This document shows, piece after piece, positions 32,522 to 42,237 of a stretch of DNA of 64,000 nucleotides. How positions within the stretch are numbered: position 1 is the stretch's first letter; each line of letters opens with the position of its first letter. Below the pieces are notes generated by a model. That model did no database searches and was not told the DNA's origin. It saw only the letters and a program-made list of their open reading frames with translations. Origin of the DNA: Saccharibacillus sp. JS10 (GTDB lineage Bacteria; Bacillota; Bacilli; Paenibacillales; Paenibacillaceae); assembly GCF_024436065.1 (NCBI RefSeq), contig NZ_JANFNS010000005.1, positions 62,001-126,000 on the forward strand, in the 5' to 3' direction. The position numbers were made by a program, and so were the translations under genes.

Positions 32522-34012
32522 TTAAGCTTTTGCTTCTTTAGTAACCTTTTGCCCATGATGGTCTTCGCCGTCTTTACTACGCTTGCGCTTCAACAACCGC
32601 CATCCCGTCAACAGCACCCCAACCACACAGATCGAAGCCGAGACGGTGAACACCACATTCATCCCAGCCAGAAAAATATCGGGACGATCAGGGATCAGAC
32701 CGGTTACTCGGGTTCCGGCTTTTTGGCTCATGACTCCAAACAACGTCGTCGTCGCCAAAGCAATCCCGACCACCATCCCGAAATTACGAATCAATGAATT
32801 GACGCTTCCGGCTACACCCAGACGCGGACGAGGTACAGTGGACATCACGAGCGAATTGTTTGGAGATTGGAATAATCCGCCGCCCAGACCGAGTAGTGCA
32901 ATAAAGCTGCCGACTCCGATCAATGTGCTGTGTTCATTCAGCGAAGCGAGTCCGGCTTGCGCACCAACCATCAATAGCAACCCGGTAAACGTCAACCATT
33001 CGCCGCCGATCTTATCCGACAATGCGCCGCTAATCGGTGCAATCACGACCATCACTAGCGGATATAGCATCATCATCCAACCCGCACTGCTCGGTGAAAG
33101 CCCGACAATCGATTGCAGGTAAAACGGCGCGATAATGTTGTAACAAAACATACTGACAAAGACGAGAAAGCCGCACAAAATACTTAGCGAGAACAATGGA
33201 TTGCGGAACAGATCCAAATCAAGCATCGGCTCCTTGATCCGCGATTCCAAGCGTAGGAAAACCATAAAAGCAACTGCGGCAAAAACAAGCAAAGCGATAA
33301 TTCGCCAATCGCTATATCCCACTTCTTGACCGAGTAAGATCGCAGCAATCAATGACACGATAAATCCGGCAAAAAGCAAACTCCCCGCGCCATCAACCTT
33401 TTTCTTTGCGGTTTGAATATCTTTGGGCAACAACTTTGCACCCAGCAAAATGGCGATCAAGCCAAGCGGAACATTAATCCAAAAAATCGATTCCCAGCCA
33501 AGCGACGAGACCATGATTCCGCCTATACCGGGCCCGGCGATACTCCCGAGCGACACGAAAGTCCCGACGAAACCTAGTGCTTTGCCACGTTCGTTATCAG
33601 GAAAAATATCGGTTACGATGCCTTGGCTGTTCGCCATCGTCATCGAAGCTCCAATCGCTTGAATCACTCTTGCCGCGATCAATGTAGTGAGCGATCCGCT
33701 CAGACCGCATAATAGCGAGCCAACAACAAATATCACGGTACCGATCCTAAAAATACGAATCTTACCGAAAATATCGCCGAAGCGTCCGAACAGCAAAATA
33801 AAAGAACAGATCGCCATCAGATAAATGCTGGATACCCATTGTGCATGTCCAAGCTCTAAGCCGAGTTCACGGGTGATCGTAGGCAAAGCAACATTAATAA
33901 TACTGCCATCAAGCGTCGCCATAAACGTAAACAGATTCAAAATAATCAAAATTCGCCAGCGTCGCTGCTGTACATGAGGATCGTCTTTGTACGAAGAAAC
34001 GGTTGAGTTCAC
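32522..34012 (-). CDS. DHA2-family MFS drug exporter (EmrB/QacA type)
   Basis: 496 residues with 14 membrane segments. Signature parts: LFTFMATLDGSIINVALPTI (segment 1 with the family Asp), HAQWVSSIYLMAICSFILLF, LFGRFGDIFGKIRIFRIG loop motif, LIAARVIQAIGASMTMAN, and LGFVGTFVSLGSIAGPGIGG (motif C of antiporters). The C-terminal tail is Lys/Asp-rich. The start is GTG with AGAGGTG about 10 bases before. A multidrug antiporter role is family knowledge; the actual substrate is unknown. A terminator separates it from fabV upstream. Confidence 0.9.
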   Translation of the reverse strand: MNSTVSSYKDDPHVQQRRWRILIILNLFTFMATLDGSIINVALPTITRELGLELGHAQWVSSIYLMAICSFILLFGRFGDIFGKIRIFRIGTVIFVVGSLLCGLSGSLTTLIAARVIQAIGASMTMANSQGIVTDIFPDNERGKALGFVGTFVSLGSIAGPGIGGIMVSSLGWESIFWINVPLGLIAILLGAKLLPKDIQTAKKKVDGAGSLLFAGFIVSLIAAILLGQEVGYSDWRIIALLVFAAVAFMVFLRLESRIKEPMLDLDLFRNPLFSLSILCGFLVFVSMFCYNIIAPFYLQSIVGLSPSSAGWMMMLYPLVMVVIAPISGALSDKIGGEWLTFTGLLLMVGAQAGLASLNEHSTLIGVGSFIALLGLGGGLFQSPNNSLVMSTVPRPRLGVAGSVNSLIRNFGMVVGIALATTTLFGVMSQKAGTRVTGLIPDRPDIFLAGMNVVFTVSASICVVGVLLTGWRLLKRKRSKDGEDHHGQKVTKEAKA

Positions 34013-34039
34013 GTTTTGCCTACACCTCTTTTCTATTCA

Positions 34040-34075
34040 AAAAAACGGACAATCGCCGAAGCGAAATGTCCGTTT
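34040..34075 (-). terminator. terminator of fabV
   Basis: On the minus strand AACGGACA pairs with TGTCCGTT and is followed by TTTTT. Confidence 0.75.
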
Positions 34076-34117
34076 CATCCCATATTTAAACGCATTGCTC
34101 AAAAAATAATCGCTAAC

Positions 34118-35326
34118 CTAGTCTTGTACGGTACGTAAATGCCCTTCCGGCATTGTCACCATCGGGCTAGTATCTGCTTCGTAATCAACGCCGTCCATTC
34201 CAAAGCCGAACAATTGGAAAAATTCTTTGCGGTAGCCGGAAAGATCGCTTAATTGTTCGATATTGTCGGACGAGATTTGGTTCCAGATGTCCGCAACTTC
34301 TTGCTGTACATCTTCACGCATCTCCCAATCGTCGATACGGATACGACCTGTTTCGTCTGTCGGTACGCTTCCATCTGCATACAGACGTTCTGCGAACAAG
34401 CGGTAAGTCTGCTCGATGCAGCCTTCATGCAGCCCTTTTTCTTTCATAATCTTATACAGTACCGAGACATACAGCGGTACGACCGGGATCGCCGAGCTAG
34501 ATTGCGTCACCAAAGCTTTGCTAACCGATACGAAAGCACGGCCGCCGCCACTTGCCAGTTGCTCGCTCAGACGATGAGCGGTTGCTTCCAAATGATCTTT
34601 CGCTTGTCCGATCGAACCTTCGCGGTAGATCGGTTGCGTCAGATCCGGTCCGATATACGAATACGCGATAGTCGTTGCGCCTTCGGCAAGTACGCCGCCT
34701 TCTTGGAGCGCATCGATCCAAAGCTGCCAATCGTCGCCGCCCATGACTTCAACGGTTGCGGCGATTTCTTCTTCGCTAGCCGGATCCAGCGTGATTTCGC
34801 TCACTTCGCCTGTATGGAAATTGACGGTCTTATTCGTGTAAGAAGCGCCAATAGGCTTCAATACCGAATTTACGGTCTCTCCTGTCTTGGGATTAGTACG
34901 ACGCGCCGACGCGACGCTGTAGACAACCAAGTCCACTTGACCGAGTTCGGCTTTGATCGTTTCAACCGTTGCAGCTTTGGTCGCATCGGAGAACGCATCG
35001 CCTGTAACGCTGAACGAACGCAGTCCAGCTTCCGCCGCTTTTTGTTCAAACGCTGCCGAATTGTACCAACCCGCCGAAGCCGTGCGCGTCTCGGTGCTTT
35101 TACTAGGACGATATACGCCTACAGTCGCCGCTCCCGCTCCGAAAGCCGCCGCGATACGCGCCGCAAGACCGTAGCCTGTCGAAGCTCCGATGACTAATAC
35201 ATTTTTAGGTCCTTCCAGACGCGGCTTCGCCGCAATATAGTCGATTTGCTCTTGGACTTGCGCGCTGCATCCATCTGGATGTGCTGTCGTACAAATAAAT
35301 CCACGTGTTCTTGGTTTGATGATCAT
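34118..35326 (-). CDS. fabV: trans-2-enoyl-ACP/CoA reductase FabV
   Basis: NADH-dependent reduction of the enoyl double bond in the last step of each fatty-acid elongation round (or of crotonyl-CoA in TER-type members). 402 residues, the FabV size. It begins MIIKPRTRGFICTTAHP as in the family; Rossmann loop VLVIGASTGYGLAARIAAAFG (written here at about 42-62), KTGETVNSVLKPIG, and the catalytic Tyr-x8-Lys in PIYREGSIGQAK (about 235-246). FabV is insensitive to triclosan and usually supplements FabI. Single gene with its own terminator. Confidence 0.95.
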   Translation of the reverse strand: MIIKPRTRGFICTTAHPDGCSAQVQEQIDYIAAKPRLEGPKNVLVIGASTGYGLAARIAAAFGAGAATVGVYRPSKSTETRTASAGWYNSAAFEQKAAEAGLRSFSVTGDAFSDATKAATVETIKAELGQVDLVVYSVASARRTNPKTGETVNSVLKPIGASYTNKTVNFHTGEVSEITLDPASEEEIAATVEVMGGDDWQLWIDALQEGGVLAEGATTIAYSYIGPDLTQPIYREGSIGQAKDHLEATAHRLSEQLASGGGRAFVSVSKALVTQSSSAIPVVPLYVSVLYKIMKEKGLHEGCIEQTYRLFAERLYADGSVPTDETGRIRIDDWEMREDVQQEVADIWNQISSDNIEQLSDLSGYRKEFFQLFGFGMDGVDYEADTSPMVTMPEGHLRTVQD

Positions 35327-35441
35327 CGTTAAAGTCCCTCGCTTTGTCTATAGTCGATGTGTTGTCGAAATATCGATTCATTCACAACCTGTCCGTCATA
35401 TTGTAACAAGGATTTTGAATTTAGGCACATTTCTATATAAG

Positions 35442-35476
35442 CAAAAAATAAAGCGAAGCCGATAACGGCTTCGCTT
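35442..35476 (-). terminator. terminator of the chemotaxis receptor gene
   Basis: AAGCGAAGCC and GGCTTCGCTT, a perfect 10-bp stem; on the minus strand TATTTTTTGC follows. The adjacent 35478-35515 stretch weakly resembles the right arm of the intergenic repeat copy B. Confidence 0.85.
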
Positions 35477-35514
35477 CAAACGAATTTCTTTCGCAGTCTT
35501 CTCGCTTCTTGCTC

Positions 35515-36888
35515 CTAAACCAGACTTGGCTGAGCAAGAACTTGAACAGGAAGTTGTTCCGAGTTTTTTGCAGCATTTTCTTGCGCCGACGAATTTGCGA
35601 ATTTGAAACGTCCAGCAATGCCGTCCAGACGCTCCGAACTTTCGCTGGTACGTTTGGCTTGCACCGAAACTTCTTCAGACATTGCCAGTACGTCGGAAGC
35701 TTGATCGAAAATCGTTTGCGTGCCCGATGCCGCTTCGCCATTTGCATTTGCGATTTCAGTGATTGCTTTTGCTAAATTTTGTACCGAAGCGCTAAGCTGT
35801 TCGCTCGTTGCGCTGAAATCCGATACCATATTTTCGATATATAACGCGTCTTGCAAATACGAATCGGTATTTTCTTGCATCATTTTATAATCTCGCGCAA
35901 TATCCGTCGTCATAAATTGGAGAAGCCGACCGGTCTGGTGCTGCAAATTATCGACAGAACCGACTACTTTTTCAGTGACCGTATGGATCTGTTCGACCGA
36001 TTTTTTCGAAGCGTCGGCAAGCTTGCGGATCTCATCGGCAACGACTGCAAATCCTCTGCCTGCTTCGCCGGCTCTTGCCGCTTCGATCGAAGCATTCAGC
36101 GCAAGCAAATTCGTTTGCTGCGCAATTTGAAGAATCGAATCGGCAAGTTCGCGAATCATACTTACGGAATGTGAATCTTCAAGCGCCAAATCCAATTTTT
36201 CTTTGACATCTTGATACACTTTCGTCGTCACTTCAAGCGACTCCGACAAGTTTTCTTGGGCTTCCATCGCACGTGCGCTCACTTGCCCTGCTTGCTCCGC
36301 TCCATCCTCGGCACGCTTCGCAATCGACTCGATTGCGCGTTCGAATTCTTGCGTCGAAGCATCGATTTCTTCGGCGGAAGCAGCCGTCTGCTGCATGCCT
36401 GCCGACATCGCTTCAGTCGTCTCCGACACATGGCTCAGCGATTGCGCCATTTTGGTGAACCGATCGTTCGCGATCGATGTCGCTTCTTTCAATTCGTTCG
36501 CTTCGCGGCCCACGCCTGCCAAAATCAAAGACGCCGATAAGTGCATCCGATCTACCGCACGAGTCAATGTTCCGATCTCGTCGTTACGTTGCAAATGTTT
36601 TTCGGACACTTTTTGCGTAAAGTCTCCGTCTGCCATTTGATCCAAAGATTTAGTTGCGGCTTGAATCGGACGCACAATCCCTTTTACGATAAAGAACAGC
36701 AATACAAAAGATACAACAAACCCAAATAACGATATGACCCACGGCGGTGCATGAAGTACGTTCGCTTCTTGCATCATGTCACTCATTAAGAAAAGATTCA
36801 GTAAAGTCGGAAGCAGCATAGCTAACACAGCAGCAGCCAATACTCGAGCGAATAAACTTCCTGTTAGTCTTTGAAATGTAGTCTGCAT
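35515..36888 (-). CDS. methyl-accepting chemotaxis protein without external sensor domain
   Basis: 457 residues. Two membrane segments ([20 protein letters not shown] and [19 protein letters not shown]) enclose only about 15 outside residues, so there is no room for a ligand-binding domain. HAMP follows ([20 protein letters not shown]), then the coiled-coil signalling domain with the highly conserved hairpin tip [20 protein letters not shown]... [13 protein letters not shown] (about 290-330). It may sense membrane state or work with another receptor. Ribosome site is AGAGAGGTGC. A gene-free stretch of about 300 bases lies upstream. Confidence 0.92.
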   Translation of the reverse strand: MQTTFQRLTGSLFARVLAAAVLAMLLPTLLNLFLMSDMMQEANVLHAPPWVISLFGFVVSFVLLFFIVKGIVRPIQAATKSLDQMADGDFTQKVSEKHLQRNDEIGTLTRAVDRMHLSASLILAGVGREANELKEATSIANDRFTKMAQSLSHVSETTEAMSAGMQQTAASAEEIDASTQEFERAIESIAKRAEDGAEQAGQVSARAMEAQENLSESLEVTTKVYQDVKEKLDLALEDSHSVSMIRELADSILQIAQQTNLLALNASIEAARAGEAGRGFAVVADEIRKLADASKKSVEQIHTVTEKVVGSVDNLQHQTGRLLQFMTTDIARDYKMMQENTDSYLQDALYIENMVSDFSATSEQLSASVQNLAKAITEIANANGEAASGTQTIFDQASDVLAMSEEVSVQAKRTSESSERLDGIAGRFKFANSSAQENAAKNSEQLPVQVLAQPSLV

Positions 36889-37187
36889 ATATTTTTAGCA
36901 CCTCTCTAGTTGTGATTGAAAGTAAAAAGGGACTTTGGACATTCAACATTTAAAAATAAGGTCTTAAGTCATAGTTCTTACTATCTATATTTATATATCC
37001 GAGTTAGCAACGTTTTAAACACGTTTTCGAAAATATTTCTTCACATTGTATTGATAGCAATTTAATATCCATATTTTATGTAGAGTCAGACATCATTATG
37101 TAGGATTTTGTTCGATGATCTTGCCATTTCCTGTATAATCAACATGAGGTTCTTTCCGAAATGAAAGCGAGAAAAAGGAGCGATAAG
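36889..37187. other. intergenic stretch between divergent genes
   Basis: About 300 bases between the divergent chemotaxis receptor and amidohydrolase genes. AT-rich, with the two promoters presumably inside; I see no clear hexamer pair, RNA or repeat beyond the ribosome sites at its ends. Confidence 0.4.
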
Positions 37188-38378
37188 ATGAAGACGCATA
37201 CCCAAGAACAATGGATCGAGAAGCTGCAACAAGAGTATCAACAGATTGTCCAATGGCGTCGTCATATGCACGCCCATCCCGAACTATCGTTTCAAGAAAA
37301 AAACACGGCGATCTTTATCGCAGAAACATTGCGGAGCTTTGGTTACGAAGTGCGTACTAATGTAGGCGGCAATGGTATTTTAGCCGATTTGCAAGGTGCG
37401 CATCCGGGACCGGCAATCGCTTTCCGCGCGGATTTCGACGCCCTTCCGATTGAAGAAGAAAATGATGTTCTGTATAAATCGACAAATCCCGGCGTGATGC
37501 ACGCTTGCGGTCATGACGGGCATACTTCAACCCTGCTTGGCGTCGCCAAAGTTCTTGCAAAGCAACAGCATGAGCTAAAAGGCAAACTGCGGTTTATTTT
37601 CCAACATGCCGAAGAACAATTACCGGGCGGTGCGATCGCGATGATCGAAGACGGCGCACTCGAAGGAATCGACGAAGTATACGGCGCCCACCTGGCAAGC
37701 TATATGCCGCTCGGTCAGCTCTCGGTATCTTCGGGACCTTCGATGGCGGCGGTCGATTCGTTCTCGATCGTGGTACAAGGTAAAGGCGGGCACGGCGCCA
37801 AGCCCCATCAGACGGTAGATGCGATCGTAGTCGGCAGCCAGCTTGTGACTTCGCTTCAACATATTGTCGCGCGCCATATTAATCCTCTGCATTCCGCTGT
37901 AGTCACGGTAGGCGTATTCAAAGCAGGTTCGGCGTTCAATGTTATTGCTGACAAAGCCATCATCGAAGGCACCGTGCGGAGTTTCGATCCCGAAGTCCGC
38001 AAGCAGCTAGAACGCGATATTCGCGATATGATTCACGGTATTACTTTGGCGGAACACGCTACATACACATTGGATTACGTAAACGGGTATCCGGCACTTG
38101 TGAATCCGCCCAAGCAAGCCGAAGAAGTCAGAACGGCGTTCACCAAGCAATTCGGCGCAGAAGCTCTTTTTGGCTCCGATGCTTCGATGGGTGCCGAAGA
38201 CTTCGCGTATTATCTACAGCATCGCCCAGGCAACTTTTTTAATGTGGGTTCGCAAAATGAACACGAAGATACGGCATTCCCGCATCATCACCCGCGCTTT
38301 GATATCGATGAACGTTCTCTGCTTATCGCAGCGCAAGCTTTTTTGGCGATTGCGGCAGATAAGCTTCTAAGCGAATAA
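37188..38378 (+). CDS. M20-family amidohydrolase
   Basis: 396 residues, cytoplasmic, two-metal peptidase family M20D (hippurate hydrolase/N-acyl-amino-acid deacylase group). Landmarks: WRRHMHAHPELSFQE, AFRADFDALPIEEEND, MHACGHDGHTSTLLG with the metal-binding Cys/His, HAEEQLPGGA with the catalytic Glu, GKGGHGAKPHQTVD in the lid domain and the final metal His in FPHHHPRFDID. Probably hydrolyses N-acyl or amide bonds of amino acids; the substrate cannot be told from sequence. AAAAAGGAGCGATAAG precedes the ATG at 37188; the frame is open 9 codons further. Single gene. Confidence 0.92.
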   Translation: MKTHTQEQWIEKLQQEYQQIVQWRRHMHAHPELSFQEKNTAIFIAETLRSFGYEVRTNVGGNGILADLQGAHPGPAIAFRADFDALPIEEENDVLYKSTNPGVMHACGHDGHTSTLLGVAKVLAKQQHELKGKLRFIFQHAEEQLPGGAIAMIEDGALEGIDEVYGAHLASYMPLGQLSVSSGPSMAAVDSFSIVVQGKGGHGAKPHQTVDAIVVGSQLVTSLQHIVARHINPLHSAVVTVGVFKAGSAFNVIADKAIIEGTVRSFDPEVRKQLERDIRDMIHGITLAEHATYTLDYVNGYPALVNPPKQAEEVRTAFTKQFGAEALFGSDASMGAEDFAYYLQHRPGNFFNVGSQNEHEDTAFPHHHPRFDIDERSLLIAAQAFLAIAADKLLSE

Positions 38379-38380
38379 CA

Positions 38381-38426
38381 ATTAAAAAGACAGAGATTTG
38401 ATTTCTCAAAACTCTGTCTTTTTAAT
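38381..38426. terminator. bidirectional terminator
   Basis: ATTAAAAAGACAGAG and CTCTGTCTTTTTAAT flank a 16-base loop, between the amidohydrolase gene and the minus-strand AAA ATPase gene. Confidence 0.85.
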
Positions 38427-38496
38427 TTTATATTAAGATTTGAAGCTTACTGAAATCTAACTTTATAAATTAGTTTCTACACATAGAATTTCACTA

Positions 38497-40116
38497 TTAT
38501 CCAGATAAATATTCATAAACTGCACTCATTGCGGCATTTTTCATTCTCCTTGCTCTAACATTACCTACTTGATAAGCTTCTAGTAACTTAGTTTCAGGAG
38601 CCCTTAAAATATCTCCTATAGTTAGTAGATTCAAAGAAATTAAAGTTTGTTTTTGCCAATCTGTTAGATCTAAGAACCATACAGATTTACTTAATTGGTG
38701 AATAAGCATATCTGACATCTTGGGCTCTTCAAAACTAGGAAGCTCAGAAATCAAGGAGCTATATTCTTTATGATTTTCTCCATATTCAGTCATTTTACCT
38801 AAAGCTAAAGACTTCACAACTAATAATGCGACTGTAGATGGAGAAGATTCTAAAGATAATAGGTTTCCTATATTTACTGAATATCTAGTTCCAATTTGTG
38901 AACGAGTCGCTTTAATGCCAGAAGAATTTTCTTTTACAACCCCTGTATATTCTAATAATCTCAAAGCTTCTTTAATAGATTGAGGTGCGTTTCGATGTAT
39001 CCAAAAAAAACAAGAAGTTTCTTTAGAGCTTTCTTCTAAACTATGCGAATTTTTACTCTGAATCTCTGGTAAAACAGCACTCTCCAAAAACTTTCTTCCC
39101 CAATCAATAAGTGGTTGATGACCTTGAAACTTCTCTGCAAGTTTTGAATGCTCTGACCATATTTCTGTTCTATAGTATTCTCTTATTACTTTATTGATAG
39201 AGTTACTATCAAAATTATTTGACATAGAAACTGTTTTAAGCAGGTGCCTAGGATTTCCACTAGCAGCATAAGCTAGAATCGAAAAATTCTCTCCCCTTTT
39301 ACTGATAGTACTTACTATGTTACTATCGGAAATTTGTTTGAGAACCATTTCTTTCATATTACCTACATAATCGTCATCCATAATGTCTCGATGCAAATTT
39401 ATTATGCTGGCATCATGCATGGGCTGAAAAGTGTCTCCATAAACTGTAACTCCTGGATAAACAGCTGCGTTACAGGAAATATAAGGACTCCTCAAATCTC
39501 TAAATAAAGTAAAAAACTGTCTTTGTTGTTCAGGAACAAAGACATGGGCTGCTTCATCAATAAAAACTACAATCCTACTAATATCTAAATCGTTACATAA
39601 GTCTTCTATAGCATCAAGAAATTCATCAGTTGTAGGTAGTTTTCGAGTATCTATATCTTTATCCGGATTTTTCCAGGATTCTTCAAAAGACTTAGCAATA
39701 CTTTCTATGTTACTTTTTTCGGGACTGTCCAGTTCATACACGCCTCCAGCTAATACACTCAAACTGCTTGGTACGATTGTTAATAACCCACTTTTGGAAA
39801 GAGCTCTAACTAACTCATTACAGATTCTAGACATCATCCAATTATGGAACTGCATAGGATCATTAGTATGTATAAGAGAACTAGCTCTGAATGTAAGATA
39901 AACTGGAAAAACTTTTTTATCTTTGAAGTTTTTACTCATTCCGATATTAGCCATTTTAAAAAGAAAAGACTTTCCTACACCTCTACTTCCAACCAAAATT
40001 ACAGGGCTTCTCGAATGAAGTTTCTCTATAATTTCTCTATCTCTTTTTGTTTCCACAAAAAAATTCTCAATTTCTTCTGGTTTTATTTCTTCTGTTCTAT
40101 AAATAAATTCAGTCAA
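38497..40116 (-). CDS. AAA ATPase (ORC/Cdc6-like), second gene of putative defence pair
   Basis: 539 residues, cytoplasmic. An AAA module of the ORC/Cdc6-like STAND-related type: Walker A VILVGSRGVGKSFLFK (43-50 core), Walker B RIVVFIDEAAHVF (183-190), a sensor-like LRDLRS-type stretch after FFTLFR, and a small helical lid with ASGNPRHLLKTVSM. The middle is helical with a winged-helix-like part (SIKEALRLLEYTGVVKE). The last 50 residues (LLTIGDILRAPETKLLEAYQ, VGNVRARRMKNAAMSAVYEY) resemble a helix-hairpin-helix nucleic-acid-binding domain. TTG start with AAGGAG 9 bases upstream. It follows the HEPN-like gene after 26 bases. AT-rich and unlike its neighbours, consistent with transfer. Confidence 0.8.
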   Translation of the reverse strand: MTEFIYRTEEIKPEEIENFFVETKRDREIIEKLHSRSPVILVGSRGVGKSFLFKMANIGMSKNFKDKKVFPVYLTFRASSLIHTNDPMQFHNWMMSRICNELVRALSKSGLLTIVPSSLSVLAGGVYELDSPEKSNIESIAKSFEESWKNPDKDIDTRKLPTTDEFLDAIEDLCNDLDISRIVVFIDEAAHVFVPEQQRQFFTLFRDLRSPYISCNAAVYPGVTVYGDTFQPMHDASIINLHRDIMDDDYVGNMKEMVLKQISDSNIVSTISKRGENFSILAYAASGNPRHLLKTVSMSNNFDSNSINKVIREYYRTEIWSEHSKLAEKFQGHQPLIDWGRKFLESAVLPEIQSKNSHSLEESSKETSCFFWIHRNAPQSIKEALRLLEYTGVVKENSSGIKATRSQIGTRYSVNIGNLLSLESSPSTVALLVVKSLALGKMTEYGENHKEYSSLISELPSFEEPKMSDMLIHQLSKSVWFLDLTDWQKQTLISLNLLTIGDILRAPETKLLEAYQVGNVRARRMKNAAMSAVYEYLSG

Positions 40117-40142
40117 GTTATTTAGCTCCTTTTCCTCAAAAA

Positions 40143-40829
40143 TTAGTCTAACACTTTAATATGACCAATCCTATCTAGAATACTGCTTTCTAATTCACTT
40201 TTTTGTTTATCATTTAACACATTTAAGTAACGCGAAGTTAAAGAAAATGTAATCAAATTTATTGAAGAATTTACTTTTTTAGAAAATGTTTTGAATGTAT
40301 TTTCATCATAATATAGTGTATTCGGAACAGCTGAATACGTTGAGTAGTTACCATGGATAAATTCAGAACATTCTCTATATAGTAGTTTAGCTAAGGTTTT
40401 GTAAGAAGAAAGCTCTTCAATAAAATCAGGAGCAAATACTTTAAAAAAATCCGTTGAAAAGAATCCTGTATTCTCATCCAAAATATTATTCCAATATATA
40501 TCTCTTTTACCATCAATCCATTGCCTTAGCTCAAGCTCACGTACAGAAAAATAGAGTCCTGCATGAGTATGTTCTATGAAAAACCTTAAAGAATTGTAAG
40601 CTTGCCTATAATAACCTTGAAGAGCAAAAATGAGACAATATTGATACTCTTTGAAGGCAGTTTTATAAATCTCATTCTCTAAACGTCCTTCTAGTATATC
40701 CGCCCATTTTGAAAGATCGTTTAAAAATGAATGATTATCTCCTTGAATACTAGAATTTTTTGTATCGGATAAAGTAAGTTGCATTATTTCTAAGTTTTTT
40801 TTAGCAATATCGTTATAATAATTTGACAT
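40143..40829 (-). CDS. HEPN-like protein, first gene of putative defence pair
   Basis: 228 residues, all-helical, no signal peptide or membrane segment. The central helices (YQYCLIFALQGYYRQAYNSL, RFFIEHTHAGLYFS) and a later RECSEFIHG (residues 152-160) give the Arg-x6-His arrangement typical of HEPN nucleases, in the usual place near the start of the last core helices. The family assignment is by pattern only. HEPN proteins in defence systems cut RNA, often tRNA, when released by a sensor partner. TGAGGTGATTT precedes the ATG. It lies first in a two-gene AT-rich operon with the AAA ATPase. Confidence 0.7.
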   Translation of the reverse strand: MSNYYNDIAKKNLEIMQLTLSDTKNSSIQGDNHSFLNDLSKWADILEGRLENEIYKTAFKEYQYCLIFALQGYYRQAYNSLRFFIEHTHAGLYFSVRELELRQWIDGKRDIYWNNILDENTGFFSTDFFKVFAPDFIEELSSYKTLAKLLYRECSEFIHGNYSTYSAVPNTLYYDENTFKTFSKKVNSSINLITFSLTSRYLNVLNDKQKSELESSILDRIGHIKVLD

Positions 40830-40983
40830 AAATCACCTCATTGAGAATAATGAAAACTCTAAGCATATATAGATTTTTTTATCATATACCCTTTAAATGT
40901 GCAAATACATTTTAAATGTATATTGTATTCAGATTATAATCATGTTTAGATATAAATTAATTTGGATTAAAAGGAGACCCTGC

Positions 40984-42219
40984 ATGGCAAGAACGCTTTT
41001 CCCAAGACTTCGCGGCAACAGTCGGGGCTGCCTCGCTTTTGAACCGTTTTTCTTGATTCCGTACAGTATGATGGCGACGTACGCCACGCTGTATATGTAT
41101 GAACTTGGCGTCAGCGAAACGAATATCGGATGGATTACGACGCTTGGACTGATGGTTCAAGTCTTGTCCTCTTTTATGAGCGGTTATCTAACGGATCGGA
41201 TGGGTCGCAAACGGGCGATTCTCACTTTCGATGTACTCAGTTGGAGCGTCGCGATGCTGATCTTCGCTTTTTCGCAAAATATTTGGTTTTTTGTAATCGC
41301 TACCGCGATCAATGGCCTTCAACGGGTTCCGCACGTCGCCTTCTATTGTCTGATCGTGGAAGATACACCAAAAAAAGACCGGACGTACGTGTTCACGTTG
41401 CTGCAAATTATCGGGGTGGTGGGTGGTCTATTCGCTCCGCTCGGCGGTCTGCTCGTCGATCATTATGGATTGGTGAACGGTACACGAATCATGTATGTGC
41501 TGTGTTCCGTACTCATGTCGATGCAATTTATCGGACGCCATCTTACGACGACGGAAACCGAAATGGGTTATCGCAAAATGAAAGAAACGAAAGAACAAGG
41601 CCTGCGCAAAAGTCTGATCGATTATAGCGGCGCAATCCGCGATCTGTTTGCAAGCCGCAGTCTGATGCTAATTTTCGTCGTTTATATTTTGTTCAATTTT
41701 CAAATGACGCTCAAAGCAACGTATCTCTCGCTGTATCTTGCCGATTTTTTGAAAGTCGATAGTGGATTGATCTCGCTTGTCCCGGCAGTTTCTTCGATTA
41801 TCATGCTGCTTGCGCTGTGGTTTATTATGCCGAAAATCCCTGCCGAAAGCGAAACGCGTTCGATGATGGTCGGTTTTGCTTTGTCCGTACTTTCGAATGT
41901 CATGCTGGTTCTTTTTCCGACTTCAAACTTGATTTGGATCGGTCTCAGCACCGTACTTGCGGCAGTCGGCTTAATGATCAGCTCGCCTTACTTGGAAGCG
42001 GCGGTACAAAATGCGATCGATGATGAAAAAAGAGCCAAAGTATTTTCGATGCTATCGGTCGTGATTTTGCTGCTGACTTCTCCTGCGGGCATTGTCGGCG
42101 GCTGGGCGTATACGCTTGATCCCCGGATTCCGATCTGGATCATTACCGCTTCGTTTGCTGCTGCTTTTGTCTTTTTGCTCATCTATCTGAACCGAACCCG
42201 GACGATCAAAACGGCGTAA
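40984..42219 (+). CDS. MFS transporter
   Basis: 411 residues with twelve membrane segments. After a short basic head come FFLIPYSMMATYATLYMYEL, the loop motif GYLTDRMGRKRAILTFDVLS and GLVNGTRIMYVLCSVLMSM; a cytoplasmic stretch (TETEMGYRKMKETKEQGLRK) links the two halves. General MFS, with no substrate indicated. AAAAGGAGACCCTGC puts the start at 40984; the frame is open to 40897 in AT-rich DNA belonging to the neighbouring insert. The next gene starts 18 bases after its stop. Confidence 0.88.
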   Translation: MARTLFPRLRGNSRGCLAFEPFFLIPYSMMATYATLYMYELGVSETNIGWITTLGLMVQVLSSFMSGYLTDRMGRKRAILTFDVLSWSVAMLIFAFSQNIWFFVIATAINGLQRVPHVAFYCLIVEDTPKKDRTYVFTLLQIIGVVGGLFAPLGGLLVDHYGLVNGTRIMYVLCSVLMSMQFIGRHLTTTETEMGYRKMKETKEQGLRKSLIDYSGAIRDLFASRSLMLIFVVYILFNFQMTLKATYLSLYLADFLKVDSGLISLVPAVSSIIMLLALWFIMPKIPAESETRSMMVGFALSVLSNVMLVLFPTSNLIWIGLSTVLAAVGLMISSPYLEAAVQNAIDDEKRAKVFSMLSVVILLLTSPAGIVGGWAYTLDPRIPIWIITASFAAAFVFLLIYLNRTRTIKTA

Positions 42220-42237
42220 TCCAAAGGAGTGAACTTC

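Noticed and set aside
34253-35197. 314-codon plus-strand frame opposite fabV
   Set aside because: Antisense to fabV, no ribosome site, and shadow-type composition.
36960-37030. Sigma-D-like promoter (TAAA ... CGGATAT) before the chemotaxis receptor
   Set aside because: The -10 part deviates from GCCGATAT and the spacing is too short; the match is no better than chance in AT-rich DNA.
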